DNA of 64,000 nt from Paenibacillus xylanilyticus (GCF_013359935.1 NZ_JABMCB010000179.1:124001-188000); one strand, 5' to 3'. Counted from the first letter of the stretch, positions 17,428 through 27,634 are shown. Notes: generated by a model not told the origin, from the letters alone. A program made the numbers and translations.

Positions 17428-18771
17428 TTATACGCGTTCCGGAACAGTTAGACCTTCTGCAGCAGCAAAACGGGCAATACCATCCAGCGCGCGCTGTGCA
17501 AGAGCTTCATTTTTTTCTTTTTTGTTACGAATCTTCGTCTCCAATTTTGGCAGCAATCCAAAGTTGGCATTCATCGGTTGGAAGTGTTTGAAATCAGCCG
17601 TTGTAATATACTGGGCCATACTTCCCAGAGTCGTCTCTACAGGCAACACAACAAGTTCCTGCCCGAGTGCCGCTTTGGCCGCATTCATACCTGCAATCAG
17701 TCCCGATGCAGCAGATTCAACATATCCTTCCACACCTGTCATCTGGCCTGCAAAGAACAGGTTTGGACGGTCTTTGAATTGATACGTTGGACGAAGCAGT
17801 TTGGGAGAATTGATAAACGTATTGCGGTGCATCACACCATAACGCACAAACTCAGCATTCTCCAGACCGGGAATCAGAGAAAATACCCGTTTCTGTTCTC
17901 CCCATTTCAGATGCGTCTGGAATCCGACCAGGTTGTACAGCGTACCTGCCGCATTGTCCTGTCTGAGCTGAACAACCGCATGAGGTAATTCTCCTGTATG
18001 CGGGTTTACCAAACCTACTGGTTTCATCGGTCCAAACAGAGCAGTTTGTTTCCCGCGTTTCATCATGACTTCGATTGGCATGCAGCCTTCAAAGTAGATT
18101 TCCTTTTCAAATTCCTTCAATTGGGCAACCTCTGCCGTAATCAGAGCATCATAAAATACATCAAACTCTTCTTCTGTCATCGGGCAGTTTAAGTAAGCCG
18201 CCTCACCTTTGTCATAACGGGAAGCGAGGTAAACTTTGTTCATATCAATGGAATCTTTTTCAATAATCGGTGCAGCCGCATCGTAGAAATAGAAGTACTC
18301 CTCACCCATCAGCGACTTGATTTGTTCAGATAATGCAGGTGAAGTCAATGGACCTGTGGCAACGACAACAATGCCATCCTCCGGCAATGAGGTCAGTTCT
18401 TCATTTACTACTTCAATGAGTGGATGTTGATGAAGCGTTGAAGTAATCTCTCCCGAGAATCCATCGCGGTCCACAGCAAGTGCTCCTCCGGCAGGAACCG
18501 CATTGCGATCCGCTGCACCCAGCACCAGGGAATTCAGCATTCTCATTTCTTCTTTCAGTACGCCGACTGCATTCGTTAAACCATTGGCACGCAGCGAATT
18601 ACTGCACACCAGTTCTGCAAATTTATCTGTATGATGAGCCGGCGTTTTTACAACCGGTCTCATCTCGTATAGCTTCACACGTACGCCGCGACTTGCAATT
18701 TGCCAAGCTGCTTCAGTACCGGCCAGCCCGGCCCCAATTACAGTTACTACTTGTTCATTCGTCAAAATCAT
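17428..18771 (-). CDS. trmFO: tRNA (uracil-54-C5)-methyltransferase TrmFO
   Basis: 447 aa folate/FAD-dependent methyltransferase that makes m5U54 in the tRNA T-loop. It has the FAD-binding motif [16 protein letters not shown] near the N-terminus, the conserved cysteine C56 in VCSNSLRAN, and C230 in EGCMPIE, which match the pair involved in catalysis in the B. subtilis enzyme. The C-terminus contains [19 protein letters not shown]. The ATG at 18771 is only 2 nt from GGGGG; a TTG two codons later is also possible. It follows topA with a 15-nt gap. Confidence 0.97.
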   Translation of the reverse strand: MILTNEQVVTVIGAGLAGTEAAWQIASRGVRVKLYEMRPVVKTPAHHTDKFAELVCSNSLRANGLTNAVGVLKEEMRMLNSLVLGAADRNAVPAGGALAVDRDGFSGEITSTLHQHPLIEVVNEELTSLPEDGIVVVATGPLTSPALSEQIKSLMGEEYFYFYDAAAPIIEKDSIDMNKVYLASRYDKGEAAYLNCPMTEEEFDVFYDALITAEVAQLKEFEKEIYFEGCMPIEVMMKRGKQTALFGPMKPVGLVNPHTGELPHAVVQLRQDNAAGTLYNLVGFQTHLKWGEQKRVFSLIPGLENAEFVRYGVMHRNTFINSPKLLRPTYQFKDRPNLFFAGQMTGVEGYVESAASGLIAGMNAAKAALGQELVVLPVETTLGSMAQYITTADFKHFQPMNANFGLLPKLETKIRNKKEKNEALAQRALDGIARFAAAEGLTVPERV

Positions 18772-18786
18772 TTACCCCCATATATG

Positions 18787-20886
18787 CTAATCCGCTGTTT
18801 CTTCTTCCGGTTCTTCAACCGGCTCCTGATGGTCACAGGAAGTACATTGCAAACGCGTTCCCTGTTTGTTACGTTTCTCAATCATGAGAGAACCGCAGCT
18901 TGGGCAAGGTTTTGCTGACGGTTTATCCCAAGATACAAAATCACACTCCGGATACTTGTCACAACCATAGAAAATGCGTCCTTTTTTACTGCGACGCTCC
19001 ACAACATGCCCTTCCTTACACTTCGGACAAGTTACACCGATATCCTTGATAATCGGTTTCGTATTCCGGCAATCCGGGAATCCGGAACAGGCAAGAAACT
19101 TGCCAAATCGGCCCAGTTTGTATACAAGCGGCTTGCCGCATTTTTCACAGATTTCATCCGAGACTTCGTCTTCAATCTCAATTTCTTTCATTTCTTCTTC
19201 AGCGAACTCAAGCCGTTTTTCGAATGATTCGTAAAATTCAGCAAGTACTTTGACCCAGTCTTCCGAACCTTCTTCCACATGGTCAAGATCACCTTCCATA
19301 TTGGCTGTGAACTCTACATTCAGAATTTCGGGGAAAAACTCTTCCATCTGTTCGATGACCAGCTCTCCCAGCTCGGTCGGCATGAATTTTTTCTCTTCGA
19401 TTGCAACATATCCACGCTTTTGAATGGTTTCCAGGGTTGGCGCATATGTACTTGGACGCCCTATGCCCAGCTCTTCCAGCGTACGAACGAGTCTCGCTTC
19501 CGTATAACGTGGCGGTGGTTGTGTGAAGTGCTGCTTCGGCTCTATCTCCTGTTTCTCCAGCAGATCCCCACTTTTCAATGGAGGCAGCAAACGATCTTCT
19601 TCAGTAGTACCATCGTCGTTTCCTTCCACATAAACCTTCATGAAGCCCTGAAAGCGGACTTTGGAACCTGCTGCACGGAAAATAGTATCTCCGGCTGCGA
19701 TATCCACAGAGAGAGTGTCCAGAATAGCGGAAGACATCTGGCTGGCCACGAAGCGCTCCCATACCAATTTATATAGTCTGAATTGATCACGGCTCATAAA
19801 TGACTTGATGGAGTCAGGATCACGCAGAATGGATGTTGGACGAATAGCTTCGTGAGCATCCTGTGCATTAGCTGCTTTTTTGGAATAATTTCTTGGCGTC
19901 TCAGGCGCAAAAGCTTCCCCATACTTGCCGATAATGTATTCCTTGGCTTCTTCCTGGGCTGATGCCGCAATCCGGGTGGAGTCTGTACGCATATACGTAA
20001 TGAGACCCACTGTGCCTTCTTTTCCGAGGTCTACACCTTCATAGAGCTGTTGAGCCACGGACATCGTTTTGGAAGCCCTGAAATTCAATTTCCGTGCAGC
20101 TTCCTGCTGCAAGGAACTTGTGGTAAACGGAGCGGAAGGGTTCCGGCTGCGTTCTTTCTCTTTCACTTCCTTGACGGTAAAGTCCGCATCCTCAATTTGT
20201 TTTAAAATGGCTTGAACTTCAGCTTCGCTCCCCAGTTCGGTTTTTGCACCGTTTAACTGATGGAACTTGGCTTCGAACGGATTGCCATCTGCGGTGAGTT
20301 TCGCCGTAATGCTCCAGTACTCTTCTGGAACAAAGTCGTCTATTTCATTTTCACGATCCAAAATGATTTTGACCGCCACTGACTGAACGCGTCCTGCAGA
20401 TAATCCTTTTTTGACTTTCTTCCATAATAGTGGACTAATTTTATATCCAACAAGCCGATCCAAAATACGTCTCGCCTGCTGCGCATTCACCAGATCCATA
20501 TTGATCTTGCGCGGTGTTTTGAACGCATCTTTGACCGCCTGTTTCGTAATTTCATTAAAGACAACCCGGCAATCTTCCGTGTCATCCAGTTCAAGTGCAT
20601 GAGCCAAATGCCATGCAATAGCCTCGCCTTCGCGATCCGGGTCAGCTGCGAGATACACTTTTTTCACTTTCTTTCGTGCATCCTTCAGTTCTTTCAAAAT
20701 CGAACCTTTGCCGCGGATCGTAATATATTTCGGATTAAAATCATTTTCCACCTCAACGCCGATCTGACTCTTCGGCAAATCGCGCACATGTCCCATCGAA
20801 GCTTTCACGATGAACTTGCTGCCTAAATACTTGCCGATTGTCTTCGCCTTTGAGGGCGACTCCACGATTACGAGTGAATCCGCCAT
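18787..20886 (-). CDS. topA: DNA topoisomerase I
   Basis: 699 aa type IA enzyme relaxing negative supercoils. The N-terminal Toprim domain ([30 protein letters not shown]) is followed by the catalytic core with the active tyrosine in [13 protein letters not shown]. Three C-terminal four-cysteine zinc ribbons start [16 protein letters not shown] and CPSCGSL. The acidic tail is EEPEEETAD. The ATG at 20886 follows GGAGG. It lies between dprA and trmFO as in B. subtilis. Confidence 0.98.
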   Translation of the reverse strand: MADSLVIVESPSKAKTIGKYLGSKFIVKASMGHVRDLPKSQIGVEVENDFNPKYITIRGKGSILKELKDARKKVKKVYLAADPDREGEAIAWHLAHALELDDTEDCRVVFNEITKQAVKDAFKTPRKINMDLVNAQQARRILDRLVGYKISPLLWKKVKKGLSAGRVQSVAVKIILDRENEIDDFVPEEYWSITAKLTADGNPFEAKFHQLNGAKTELGSEAEVQAILKQIEDADFTVKEVKEKERSRNPSAPFTTSSLQQEAARKLNFRASKTMSVAQQLYEGVDLGKEGTVGLITYMRTDSTRIAASAQEEAKEYIIGKYGEAFAPETPRNYSKKAANAQDAHEAIRPTSILRDPDSIKSFMSRDQFRLYKLVWERFVASQMSSAILDTLSVDIAAGDTIFRAAGSKVRFQGFMKVYVEGNDDGTTEEDRLLPPLKSGDLLEKQEIEPKQHFTQPPPRYTEARLVRTLEELGIGRPSTYAPTLETIQKRGYVAIEEKKFMPTELGELVIEQMEEFFPEILNVEFTANMEGDLDHVEEGSEDWVKVLAEFYESFEKRLEFAEEEMKEIEIEDEVSDEICEKCGKPLVYKLGRFGKFLACSGFPDCRNTKPIIKDIGVTCPKCKEGHVVERRSKKGRIFYGCDKYPECDFVSWDKPSAKPCPSCGSLMIEKRNKQGTRLQCTSCDHQEPVEEPEEETAD

Positions 20887-20997
20887 AGGTTCATCCTCCT
20901 CTCAGTCATGAAACTGCTTAAATCTTGTCATGCTTATCAGCAATTCAATAACTTCCGTTAATAATCTATTTTCACATGCCGCTTGGTCACAGCATTG

Positions 20998-22128
20998 TCA
21001 TACCCTTGCATATTTTGTTCCAGGTAATTGGCTAATCTGCTTTTTTATGATTAAAGATAACAGAACTGAATGCAAATGTCCAAAATCCCAACCGAGCTGC
21101 TCTACGAGTTGATCCAAAGATCTTTCGTCCTGCTCCAGGATTGAGATGATCCGCTTCTCATCCGATGAGAGACTTACCTCAGGGAACAACCCCGGTTTGT
21201 GATCCTCTCCGTTTTCAGGGGAACGTCCTCTATTGTAAGGAAGTTGTTCGGGATTTGGCAAGTCCATTCGATACTCTTCAAGCAGATCGTCTGCACAAGT
21301 GACCAATTTTGCCCCCTGACGAATGAGGTTATGAGCGCCACGACTCTTAGGAGATGTGATTGGACCAGGAACTGCAAAAACATCCCTGCCCGCCTCCAAC
21401 GCTGCATCTGCAGTAATCAATGAACCACTGCGTATATCTGCTTCTACGACCAGTGTGCCCAGTGTCAAGCCCGCAATAATTCGATTACGCTCCGGAAATA
21501 ATCCCTGATGAGCACGCGTCCCTGGTGGATATTCCGACAATAGCAGACCTGTTTCGGCAATCCGCTCAGCTAACACCTTATTCTCGGGTGGATAGATTCT
21601 ATCAATACCTGTGCCAAAGACTGCAATCGTTCTACCACCTGCTCGGAGAGCTGCCTCATGGCACACGCTATCAATTCCTCTGGCCAGTCCACTTACAATG
21701 GTTAACCCTGCACCGCAAAATTCTGCCGTCAGCTTTTCCCCCACTTTGCGCCCATAGACTGTAGGCATTCGGGTGCCTACCATCGCAATAGCCTTTGTAT
21801 GCAGCAAATTCATGTCACCACGACCGTATATAACCCAGGGTGGCTGAACGGTTTCCTTCATTAATATGGGGTAATCTTCATCCAGATAGGTAATAACCTG
21901 AATTCCTTGTTTATAAACCAATTCCCGTCTTTGCTCAATCCAATCCATATGAAAACTTTTGGCGAGTCTGCTGGCTTGGTCTTTGCGCAAACCTGCTCGC
22001 AGCCAGTCTCCTTCTTCATAATTTAGGAGATCCGTAAGGATATGCTGCCCTGACATTAATTTCGAGATTGTTCTCTTCCCAACACCATCCATCTCATGCA
22101 AACCGAACAAAATCCAACTTTCTTCCAT
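20998..22128 (-). CDS. dprA: DNA-processing protein DprA (Smf)
   Basis: 376 aa. An N-terminal SAM/HhH-like segment (GLHEMDGVGKRTISKLM) is followed by the Rossmann-like DprA domain with AMVGTRMPTVYGRKVGEKL, SGLARGIDSVCHEAAL and FGTGIDRIYPPEN, and a C-terminal winged-helix-like part. DprA loads RecA onto incoming single-stranded DNA during transformation. A ribosome binding site GGGAGG precedes the ATG at 22128. The presence of dprA and comM in one window fits retained competence functions. Confidence 0.96.
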   Translation of the reverse strand: MEESWILFGLHEMDGVGKRTISKLMSGQHILTDLLNYEEGDWLRAGLRKDQASRLAKSFHMDWIEQRRELVYKQGIQVITYLDEDYPILMKETVQPPWVIYGRGDMNLLHTKAIAMVGTRMPTVYGRKVGEKLTAEFCGAGLTIVSGLARGIDSVCHEAALRAGGRTIAVFGTGIDRIYPPENKVLAERIAETGLLLSEYPPGTRAHQGLFPERNRIIAGLTLGTLVVEADIRSGSLITADAALEAGRDVFAVPGPITSPKSRGAHNLIRQGAKLVTCADDLLEEYRMDLPNPEQLPYNRGRSPENGEDHKPGLFPEVSLSSDEKRIISILEQDERSLDQLVEQLGWDFGHLHSVLLSLIIKKQISQLPGTKYARV

Positions 22129-22167
22129 AATATAGACCTCCCGGTCGGGAAGAACACTTCCCTCATA

Positions 22168-22196
22168 TTGTGTAGGTTGTGACCACAGAATGCAAG
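22168..22196 (-). promoter_or_regulatory. Putative SigA promoter of dprA
   Basis: On the minus strand TTGCAT is followed by a 17-nt spacer and CACAAT, about 40 nt ahead of the dprA start. It lies between the sucD terminator and dprA, which fits an independent dprA-topA-trmFO-hslVU transcript. Confidence 0.5.
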
Positions 22197-22250
22197 CGTT
22201 TACTTTGACAGGAGCTGTTCACCACCCTCATTTGGCAAGCAACACAACGC

Positions 22251-22293
22251 AAAAAAGCAACCCTTCGCCCTGATTAGGGACAAAAGGTTGCTT
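22251..22293 (-). terminator. sucCD terminator
   Basis: The arms AGCAACC/GGTTGCT, with an inner CCCT/AGGG stem, are followed on the minus strand by a run of six T. The hairpin lies 80 nt after the sucD stop. A 62-codon frame across this hairpin is not a gene. Confidence 0.85.
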
Positions 22294-22372
22294 ACCTTTT
22301 CCGTATCACAATAGTCGGTTATCAGAGTAAACAGCATCTCTGAACCGTTTCTACTATTATAACGGAAAAGAA

Positions 22373-23302
22373 TTAATGTGTCGTGCACAAATTCAGAATA
22401 CCGCGTTCTTCAAGCACGCTTACCAGTGTGGAACCCATCTCAGCTGGTGTAGGCGCAACTTTAATACCACAGGATTCAAGCTTTGCAATTTTTTCCTTGG
22501 CTGTGCCTTTACCTCCTGAGATAATGGCACCTGCATGACCCATCCGTTTGCCTGGAGGCGCTGTAACGCCCCCGATAAAGCCAACCACCGGTTTCGTCAT
22601 ATTGTCTCGTACCCACTCTGCAGCATCTTCCTCAGCTGTACCACCGATCTCACCGATCATAATGACCGCATGGGTCTGTGGATCTTCATTGAAACGTTTC
22701 AGGATATCAATGAATTCGGAGCCTTTTACAGGGTCTCCCCCGATTCCCACAGCTGAAGACTGCCCAATACCGCGCGTAGTCAATTGATGAACGGCTTCAT
22801 AAGTGAGCGTTCCACTACGGGAAACGACACCAACATGTCCCGCCATATGGATGTATCCAGGCATAATTCCGATTTTACATTCACCCGGTGTAATCACGCC
22901 AGGACAGTTTGGTCCAATCAGAACTGTTTTTTTGCCATCCATGAAACGGTCTACCTTGACCATGTCAAGGACAGGAATACCTTCTGTGATACAGATTACG
23001 AGATCAAGCTCGGCATCAACAGCTTCCATGATGGAATCTGCAGCAAACGCCGGTGGAACATAAATAACGCTCGCTGTTGCACCTGTTGCTTCCTTCGCTT
23101 CTTGTACCGTATTAAATACCGGAAGACTAACCACTTGGCCATTTTCCAGTGTGATATCAACATTGGTTCCGCCTTTACCTGGCGTCACACCGCCTACCAT
23201 CTGGGTTCCGTAATCCAATGCGCCCTTCGTGTGGAACATTCCCGTTGAACCCGTAATGCCTTGCGTAATGACTTTTGTATTTTTATCAATCAAAATACTC
23301 AC
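22373..23302 (-). CDS. sucD: Succinate-CoA ligase, alpha subunit
   Basis: 309 aa subunit that binds CoA and carries the phosphohistidine intermediate of the TCA-cycle enzyme. CoA-binding motif [15 protein letters not shown] is near the N-terminus; [11 protein letters not shown] and the phosphohistidine loop [12 protein letters not shown] follow. The start is a GTG at 23302 preceded by AAGGATG. It is the second gene of sucCD, with an unusually long (183 nt) structured gap after sucC. The window contains no other TCA gene. Confidence 0.97.
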   Translation of the reverse strand: MSILIDKNTKVITQGITGSTGMFHTKGALDYGTQMVGGVTPGKGGTNVDITLENGQVVSLPVFNTVQEAKEATGATASVIYVPPAFAADSIMEAVDAELDLVICITEGIPVLDMVKVDRFMDGKKTVLIGPNCPGVITPGECKIGIMPGYIHMAGHVGVVSRSGTLTYEAVHQLTTRGIGQSSAVGIGGDPVKGSEFIDILKRFNEDPQTHAVIMIGEIGGTAEEDAAEWVRDNMTKPVVGFIGGVTAPPGKRMGHAGAIISGGKGTAKEKIAKLESCGIKVAPTPAEMGSTLVSVLEERGILNLCTTH

Positions 23303-23332
23303 GTTGCTTCACATCCTTACGGTTATTTTTCA

Positions 23333-23470
23333 AGTTCCGGATCGTTCCGGAACTAAGGAAGCAATTTATATCATTCAATTCCATCGCTAGCAGGGACATG
23401 AATTAGACGGACTGAAGCATTCCGATCCAATTCATGAAGATTGCGAACCGCTCTTTGGATTGATATAAAT
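23333..23470 (-). repeat. Structured sucC-sucD intergenic region
   Basis: Two inverted-repeat systems fill the gap. The first is a 9-nt perfect hairpin AGTTCCGGA/TCCGGAACT (23333-23341, 23346-23354) just ahead of the sucD ribosome binding site. The second is a set of concentric repeats: outer arms 23364-23373/23461-23470, middle arms CATGAATT/AATTCATG (23397-23404/23429-23436), inner CGGA/TCCG (23408-23411/23421-23424). All are centred near 23417. No U-tract follows, so this is unlikely to be a plain terminator. Confidence 0.65.
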
Positions 23471-23485
23471 GGCCCAGGAATGAAC

Positions 23486-24646
23486 TTATTTTACGAGGGC
23501 AACAATTTTTTGTGCACCGTCAGCCATGGAATCAGCAGGAACAATATTCAGGCCGGATTCACCCAAAATCTGTTTACCAAGCTCCACATTCGTTCCTTCA
23601 AGACGAACAACCAGCGGTTTCGTGAGACCAAGCTGCTTCGCGGCTTCAACGACACCGTTCGCAATGACATCACAGCGCATAATGCCGCCGAAAATGTTAA
23701 CGAAGATACCCGCCACTTTGGCATCAGACAGAATGATTTTAAATGCCTCTGTCACTTTCTCCGTTGTTGCACCGCCCCCAACATCAAGGAAGTTGGCCGG
23801 GTCACCACCGTAGTATTTGATGATATCCATCGTAGCCATCGCAAGTCCCGCACCGTTAACCATACAGCCGATGTTGCCATCAAGTGCTATGTAGCTGAGG
23901 TCGTATTTGGAAGCCTCGATTTCTTTTTCGTCTTCTTCATCCAGGTCGCGCAGCTCCAGAATGTCCTTGTGACGGAACAAGGCGTTGGAATCAAAGTTCA
24001 ATTTAGCATCCAGCGCGATAACGTTTCCATCTCCAGTTACAACAAGAGGATTAATCTCGGCGATGGAGCAATCTTTTTCAACAAAGGCTGTGTACAATGC
24101 AAGCATAAATTTAACTGCTTTGTTCACCAGCTCGTTCGGAATGCGAATGCTGTAAGCCAATTTACGCGCTTGGAATACTTGCAATCCAATTGCAGGGTCG
24201 ATAACTTCTTTGAAAATTTTCTCAGGAGTAGCTTCAGCCACTTCCTCGATCTCGGTACCGCCTTCTTCGGAAGCCATCATAACAACTCGGCCCGTTGCAC
24301 GGTCAACCACAACACCCACGTAATACTCTTTGCGGATATCGCAGCCTTCTTCGATCAAAAGACGCTTCACTTCTTTGCCTTCCGGTCCAGTTTGGTGTGT
24401 TACCAATACTTTCCCCAGAATTTCGGAAGCATAAGCACGAACTTCCTCTGCGCTCTTCGCTACTTTTACGCCACCGGCTTTTCCCCGGCCACCTGCGTGA
24501 ATTTGCGCTTTGACTACAGTCACCGGACTGCCCAGTGCCTCTGCGGCCGCAACCGCTTCATCGACTGTATAAGCAACCTTCCCATTAGGAACGGCAACTC
24601 CATACTGTTTCAGTACTTCTTTTCCTTGATATTCATGGATATTCAT
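23486..24646 (-). CDS. sucC: Succinate-CoA ligase (ADP-forming), beta subunit
   Basis: 386 aa ATP-grasp subunit that binds nucleotide and succinate. It begins [20 protein letters not shown], has [32 protein letters not shown] for metal binding, and [18 protein letters not shown] plus [16 protein letters not shown] in the C-terminal flavodoxin-like domain. The length matches the family. GGAGG precedes the ATG. Upstream sits a near-consensus cre element, suggesting CcpA control. Confidence 0.98.
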   Translation of the reverse strand: MNIHEYQGKEVLKQYGVAVPNGKVAYTVDEAVAAAEALGSPVTVVKAQIHAGGRGKAGGVKVAKSAEEVRAYASEILGKVLVTHQTGPEGKEVKRLLIEEGCDIRKEYYVGVVVDRATGRVVMMASEEGGTEIEEVAEATPEKIFKEVIDPAIGLQVFQARKLAYSIRIPNELVNKAVKFMLALYTAFVEKDCSIAEINPLVVTGDGNVIALDAKLNFDSNALFRHKDILELRDLDEEDEKEIEASKYDLSYIALDGNIGCMVNGAGLAMATMDIIKYYGGDPANFLDVGGGATTEKVTEAFKIILSDAKVAGIFVNIFGGIMRCDVIANGVVEAAKQLGLTKPLVVRLEGTNVELGKQILGESGLNIVPADSMADGAQKIVALVK

Positions 24647-24737
24647 TCTCGAATCCTCCTATCAACATGACTGCAACAAGGCGGGTTGGTTGACTACCAA
24701 AAGACAATTGTTGACTATTTTCACTTAAACCCAATTC

Positions 24738-24765
24738 ATTGTAACACGTTTTTAAAACGCTTTCC
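24738..24765 (-). promoter_or_regulatory. sucC -10 element with overlapping cre (CcpA) site
   Basis: The minus strand reads TACAAT at 24743-24738. Directly upstream, 24752-24765 reads TTAAAACGCTTTCC on the plus strand, matching 12 of 14 positions of the consensus TGAAAACGCTTTCA. Its place over the spacer and -35 region fits repression by CcpA under good carbon supply. No clear -35 hexamer is visible. Confidence 0.55.
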
Positions 24766-24841
24766 TTAAAAAAGTAATGATTAATAGACAGCTTTTTGAT
24801 ATGGATATCATCCCATATTGTGAATGCTTGGATATAACTGG

Positions 24842-24870
24842 AAAAACCCCGGACTAATATGTCCGAGGTT
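24842..24870 (-). terminator. Terminator of the ohrR-like gene
   Basis: The arms AACCCCGGAC and GTCCGAGGTT form a stem with one mismatch and a 6-nt loop, followed on the minus strand by TTTTT. It lies about 25 nt after the regulator's stop codon. Confidence 0.8.
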
Positions 24871-24893
24871 ACTTCCTTTCACTGTGCCTTAGT

Positions 24894-25349
24894 TTATTTT
24901 TTAGCTGCTTTGGTATTCGTTTCATGAACCTTCTGAAGAAGCCCCTTAAACTGACCAAGCAAAGATTCAAACTCAGAACTGCTCAGACAAGCATCTCCCT
25001 GAATGGAATTCGGAATGGATAGCGCCTTGTTGCGCAGCTCCTTGCCCGAATCGGTAAGCGTGATAAGCACTTTACGCTCATCCTGTGCTGAACGTTCACG
25101 ATGAATGAGTCCGGCTGACTGCAGACGTTTCAACAGAGGAGTCAATGTACCCGAATCCAAATACAGTGCCTCTCCGATTTCTTTTACCGTGCATTCCTCT
25201 CGCTCCCACAAGACCATTAAGACCAAATACTGCGAGTAGGTTACGCCCAGTACTTCAAGATACGGCTGGTACATCTTCGTGATTTCACGTGAACAAGCAT
25301 ATATGGCAAAGCATAATTGGTTATCCAACTTCAAAGCATCCGTTTGCAT
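24894..25349 (-). CDS. ohrR: OhrR-type MarR family organic-peroxide sensor
   Basis: 151 aa winged-helix regulator. [21 protein letters not shown] aligns with B. subtilis OhrR, placing the peroxidatic cysteine at C13. The DNA-binding wing [21 protein letters not shown] is very close to OhrR. Extra cysteines are C19, C53 and C121. C121 falls where Xanthomonas-type OhrR has its second redox cysteine, suggesting a two-cysteine sensor. It is monocistronic, with its own terminator. No ohr peroxidase gene is adjacent, so the target is unknown. The family call is firm; the paralogue assignment is less so. Confidence 0.85.
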   Translation of the reverse strand: MQTDALKLDNQLCFAIYACSREITKMYQPYLEVLGVTYSQYLVLMVLWEREECTVKEIGEALYLDSGTLTPLLKRLQSAGLIHRERSAQDERKVLITLTDSGKELRNKALSIPNSIQGDACLSSSEFESLLGQFKGLLQKVHETNTKAAKK

Positions 25350-25761
25350 AATATTGATCTCACCTGCCTAATGTGCATTGAATTCCTAATGACAGCAATG
25401 ATTATAGCGCATATTAGAAACTCTCTATATATCTTATCACAAATTAGAAAAAAAACAGAATAATTGAGCACAAGGAATTTTACTTTTCTATTTTATTGTG
25501 TTAAATTAAATTGTGTAAAATATTATGCAATAAATTGAAATTTCAATAATACATCCAATCCAAACTATGAATTTCTAATCCTTTTACGAAGGGAATGCCA
25601 AAAATTCAGGAGTCAGGGTTCGAAATGCAGCAATGATGAAGACAGGTTGACGCCCTGATTTCTTTTATATACAATGCTTAATAGAAGCTGAGGAAGCACC
25701 TTAATTCGTAGACTGGCCCGTATTATGCGAGCCAAAAACGGAGTGAGGTGTTTCTTTAATT
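25350..25761. other. Divergent intergenic region between ohrR and comM
   Basis: 412 nt with no gene. It is AT-rich near the regulator and holds a tandem direct repeat, ATTGTGTTAAAT and ATTGTGTAAAAT (25495-25506 and 25510-25521). The comM promoter lies at 25647-25675. No canonical OhrR operator (a TACAATT/AATTGTA palindrome) is evident. Confidence 0.6.
25647..25675 (+). promoter_or_regulatory. SigA promoter of comM
   Basis: TTGACG, a 17-nt spacer and TACAAT on the plus strand. This predicts a start near 25682 and a leader of about 80 nt ahead of the ATG at 25762, which has a GAGTGAGGTG ribosome binding site. Confidence 0.8.
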
Positions 25762-27366
25762 ATGTACGGAAAATTGTATAGTGCCTGTTTATATGGGATT
25801 GACGGGGTATTAATTGAAGTGGAAACCGATTTGTCCAACGGACTGCCCCAGACTTCCATTATTGGCTTGCCGGATTCGGCTATTCGTGAAGCGGTAGAGC
25901 GTGTTCGTGCAGCCGTCAAAAATTGTGGTTATCAGTACCCTTTGCAGCGGATTACGATTAATTTGGCCCCTGCTGATCTGCGTAAAGAAGGATCTTCTTT
26001 CGATCTAGCCATTGCCGTGGCATTGCTAATGACAAGCGGGCAGCTCGTACTGCCACCTCAGGAGCGAACACTCATGTTAGGTGAACTCGCGTTGGACGGC
26101 TCGGTCAGATCAGTACCGGGTGTACTCGCCATGGTGGATTTGGCCAAACGTCAGGGCTTTACCTCTGTCCTTCTCCCAGCTGACAATCTGGCAGAAGCTT
26201 CTTTGATCAGCGGTATAAACGTATACGGAGTTCGTCATCTGCAAGACATCACACCAGACACGACTGATTTCAAAACCAAAGAAGGCGGCCTGTCTACAGC
26301 GGGGCCCATTGTTTTGGGTAGCTTTGCTCACCTCATCAAACCTGGATATGAACAAAGTTCTTCCACCAACAGTCATGCGAGGACTCAGAAACCTGTGTCA
26401 TTCACGGAAGACTATAGCGACGTTCTCGGCCAACATCATGTGAAGCGTGCACTGATGATTGCCGCAGCCGGGATGCATAATATACTGCTTGTGGGCCCAC
26501 CCGGGACAGGGAAAACAATGCTGATCAAACGTCTGCCCACCATTCTTCCTCCGCTGTCGGAGGAAGAAGCGCTGGAAGTCACCAAAGTGTTAAGTGCTGC
26601 AGGGAAACTAAAAGAAACATCAAGCGGTTTGGTCACAGAACGTCCCTTTCGTTCACCCCATCACACGATATCCACTTCCGGCCTGATCGGCGGCAGTGGT
26701 ATTCCCAAACCCGGTGAAGTCAGCCTGGCACATCGCGGCATTCTTTTCCTTGATGAACTTCCCGAGTTCCATCGTCAAGTGCTTGAAGTTTTGCGGCAAC
26801 CGCTGGAGGATCATACTGTCACGATAAGCCGGGCAAGGGCTGCTTTCACGTTTCCGGCCCAGTTTATGCTCGCATGCTCCATGAATCCCTGCCCCTGCGG
26901 GTACTTGTCCGCTCAATCAGAGGATCAGCGCTGTATATGCAGCCCTTCACGCGTTGCTGCTTATCGGGCAAAAATCTCGGGACCTTTGCTGGATCGGATA
27001 GATCTTCAGGTCGAGGTTCCTCCACCTGGCGAATGGCGTAACGCGGCACCTTCCCCTACTTCAGCCGAGATGCAAGCCAAGGTTGTTCATGCTCACCACA
27101 TTCAGGCCAAACGATACGCTAACAGCTCAGTCCGTTGGAATAGTCAGTTATCCGGAAGATTGCTGCGTCGTACCGCCCGCCTTCCCGCGGAAGCCGATCA
27201 TTTGCTCCAGCACACCCTACAGGCACTTAACTTGAGCATGCGTGCTCATGATCGGATTATCAAAATGGCACAAACGATTGCAGATTTGGACCATGATGGT
27301 GAAATTTTGACTTCCCATGTAGCTGAGGCGATTCAGTATCGGCAGCTGGATCTGAATCTGTTTTGA
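25762..27366 (+). CDS. comM: ComM/YifB family Mg-chelatase-like helicase
   Basis: 534 aa. An N-terminal Lon-protease-like (ChlI) fold (residues 1-170, GLPDSAIREAVERVRAAVKN) precedes an AAA+ domain with Walker A LLVGPPGTGKTML, Walker B GILFLDELPEF and arginine-finger region GPLLDRIDLQVEVP. A C-terminal Mg_chelatase domain ends AEAIQYRQLDLNLF. A cysteine-rich insert CSMNPCPCGY...CIC is typical. In Haemophilus and Vibrio, ComM is a branch-migration helicase for natural transformation; Firmicutes YifB proteins are presumed to act similarly. It is one of the few plus-strand genes here and stands alone between terminators. Confidence 0.95.
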   Translation: MYGKLYSACLYGIDGVLIEVETDLSNGLPQTSIIGLPDSAIREAVERVRAAVKNCGYQYPLQRITINLAPADLRKEGSSFDLAIAVALLMTSGQLVLPPQERTLMLGELALDGSVRSVPGVLAMVDLAKRQGFTSVLLPADNLAEASLISGINVYGVRHLQDITPDTTDFKTKEGGLSTAGPIVLGSFAHLIKPGYEQSSSTNSHARTQKPVSFTEDYSDVLGQHHVKRALMIAAAGMHNILLVGPPGTGKTMLIKRLPTILPPLSEEEALEVTKVLSAAGKLKETSSGLVTERPFRSPHHTISTSGLIGGSGIPKPGEVSLAHRGILFLDELPEFHRQVLEVLRQPLEDHTVTISRARAAFTFPAQFMLACSMNPCPCGYLSAQSEDQRCICSPSRVAAYRAKISGPLLDRIDLQVEVPPPGEWRNAAPSPTSAEMQAKVVHAHHIQAKRYANSSVRWNSQLSGRLLRRTARLPAEADHLLQHTLQALNLSMRAHDRIIKMAQTIADLDHDGEILTSHVAEAIQYRQLDLNLF

Positions 27367-27423
27367 ATGAACATTTAATACATGAGCATTTTGTATAAAT
27401 CCAATAATCGACTTCCAACCTTC

Positions 27424-27461
27424 AATATATAGATCAAAATGGTCCTATTGGTCTATATATT
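27424..27461 (+). terminator. AT-rich hairpin after comM
   Basis: Perfect 10-nt arms AATATATAGA/TCTATATATT are extended inwards by TCAA/TTGG pairs, with TTTT following on the plus strand. It lies 58 nt after the comM stop and may act as its terminator together with the stronger one downstream. Confidence 0.55.
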
Positions 27462-27550
27462 TTACCCCGGAGCGAGTGGAATCGAATAATGCAAAATGCT
27501 GACATACATGACAATGAACAATTACGTCGAAGATACAAGATACTCACTTG

Positions 27551-27604
27551 AAAAAAACCGTCCAAGTATGCTCCTTCATTGGAAAGAGTCTTGAACGGTT
27601 TTTT
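27551..27604. terminator. Bidirectional terminator between comM and the nitroreductase gene
   Basis: Fifteen-base arms (AAAAAACCGTCCAAG and CTTGAACGGTTTTTT, one mismatch) enclose a 23-nt loop. U-runs occur on both strands, serving the two convergent genes. Confidence 0.85.
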
Positions 27605-27634
27605 CATAAAATTATGGACAGGAATCCGTCTTAA

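Noticed and set aside
22200..22388. 62-codon frame between dprA and sucD
   Set aside because: It spans the sucCD terminator.
23441..24670. 409-codon plus-strand frame antisense to sucC
   Set aside because: It covers the whole of sucC on the opposite strand and shows no recognisable domain; sucC is unambiguous.
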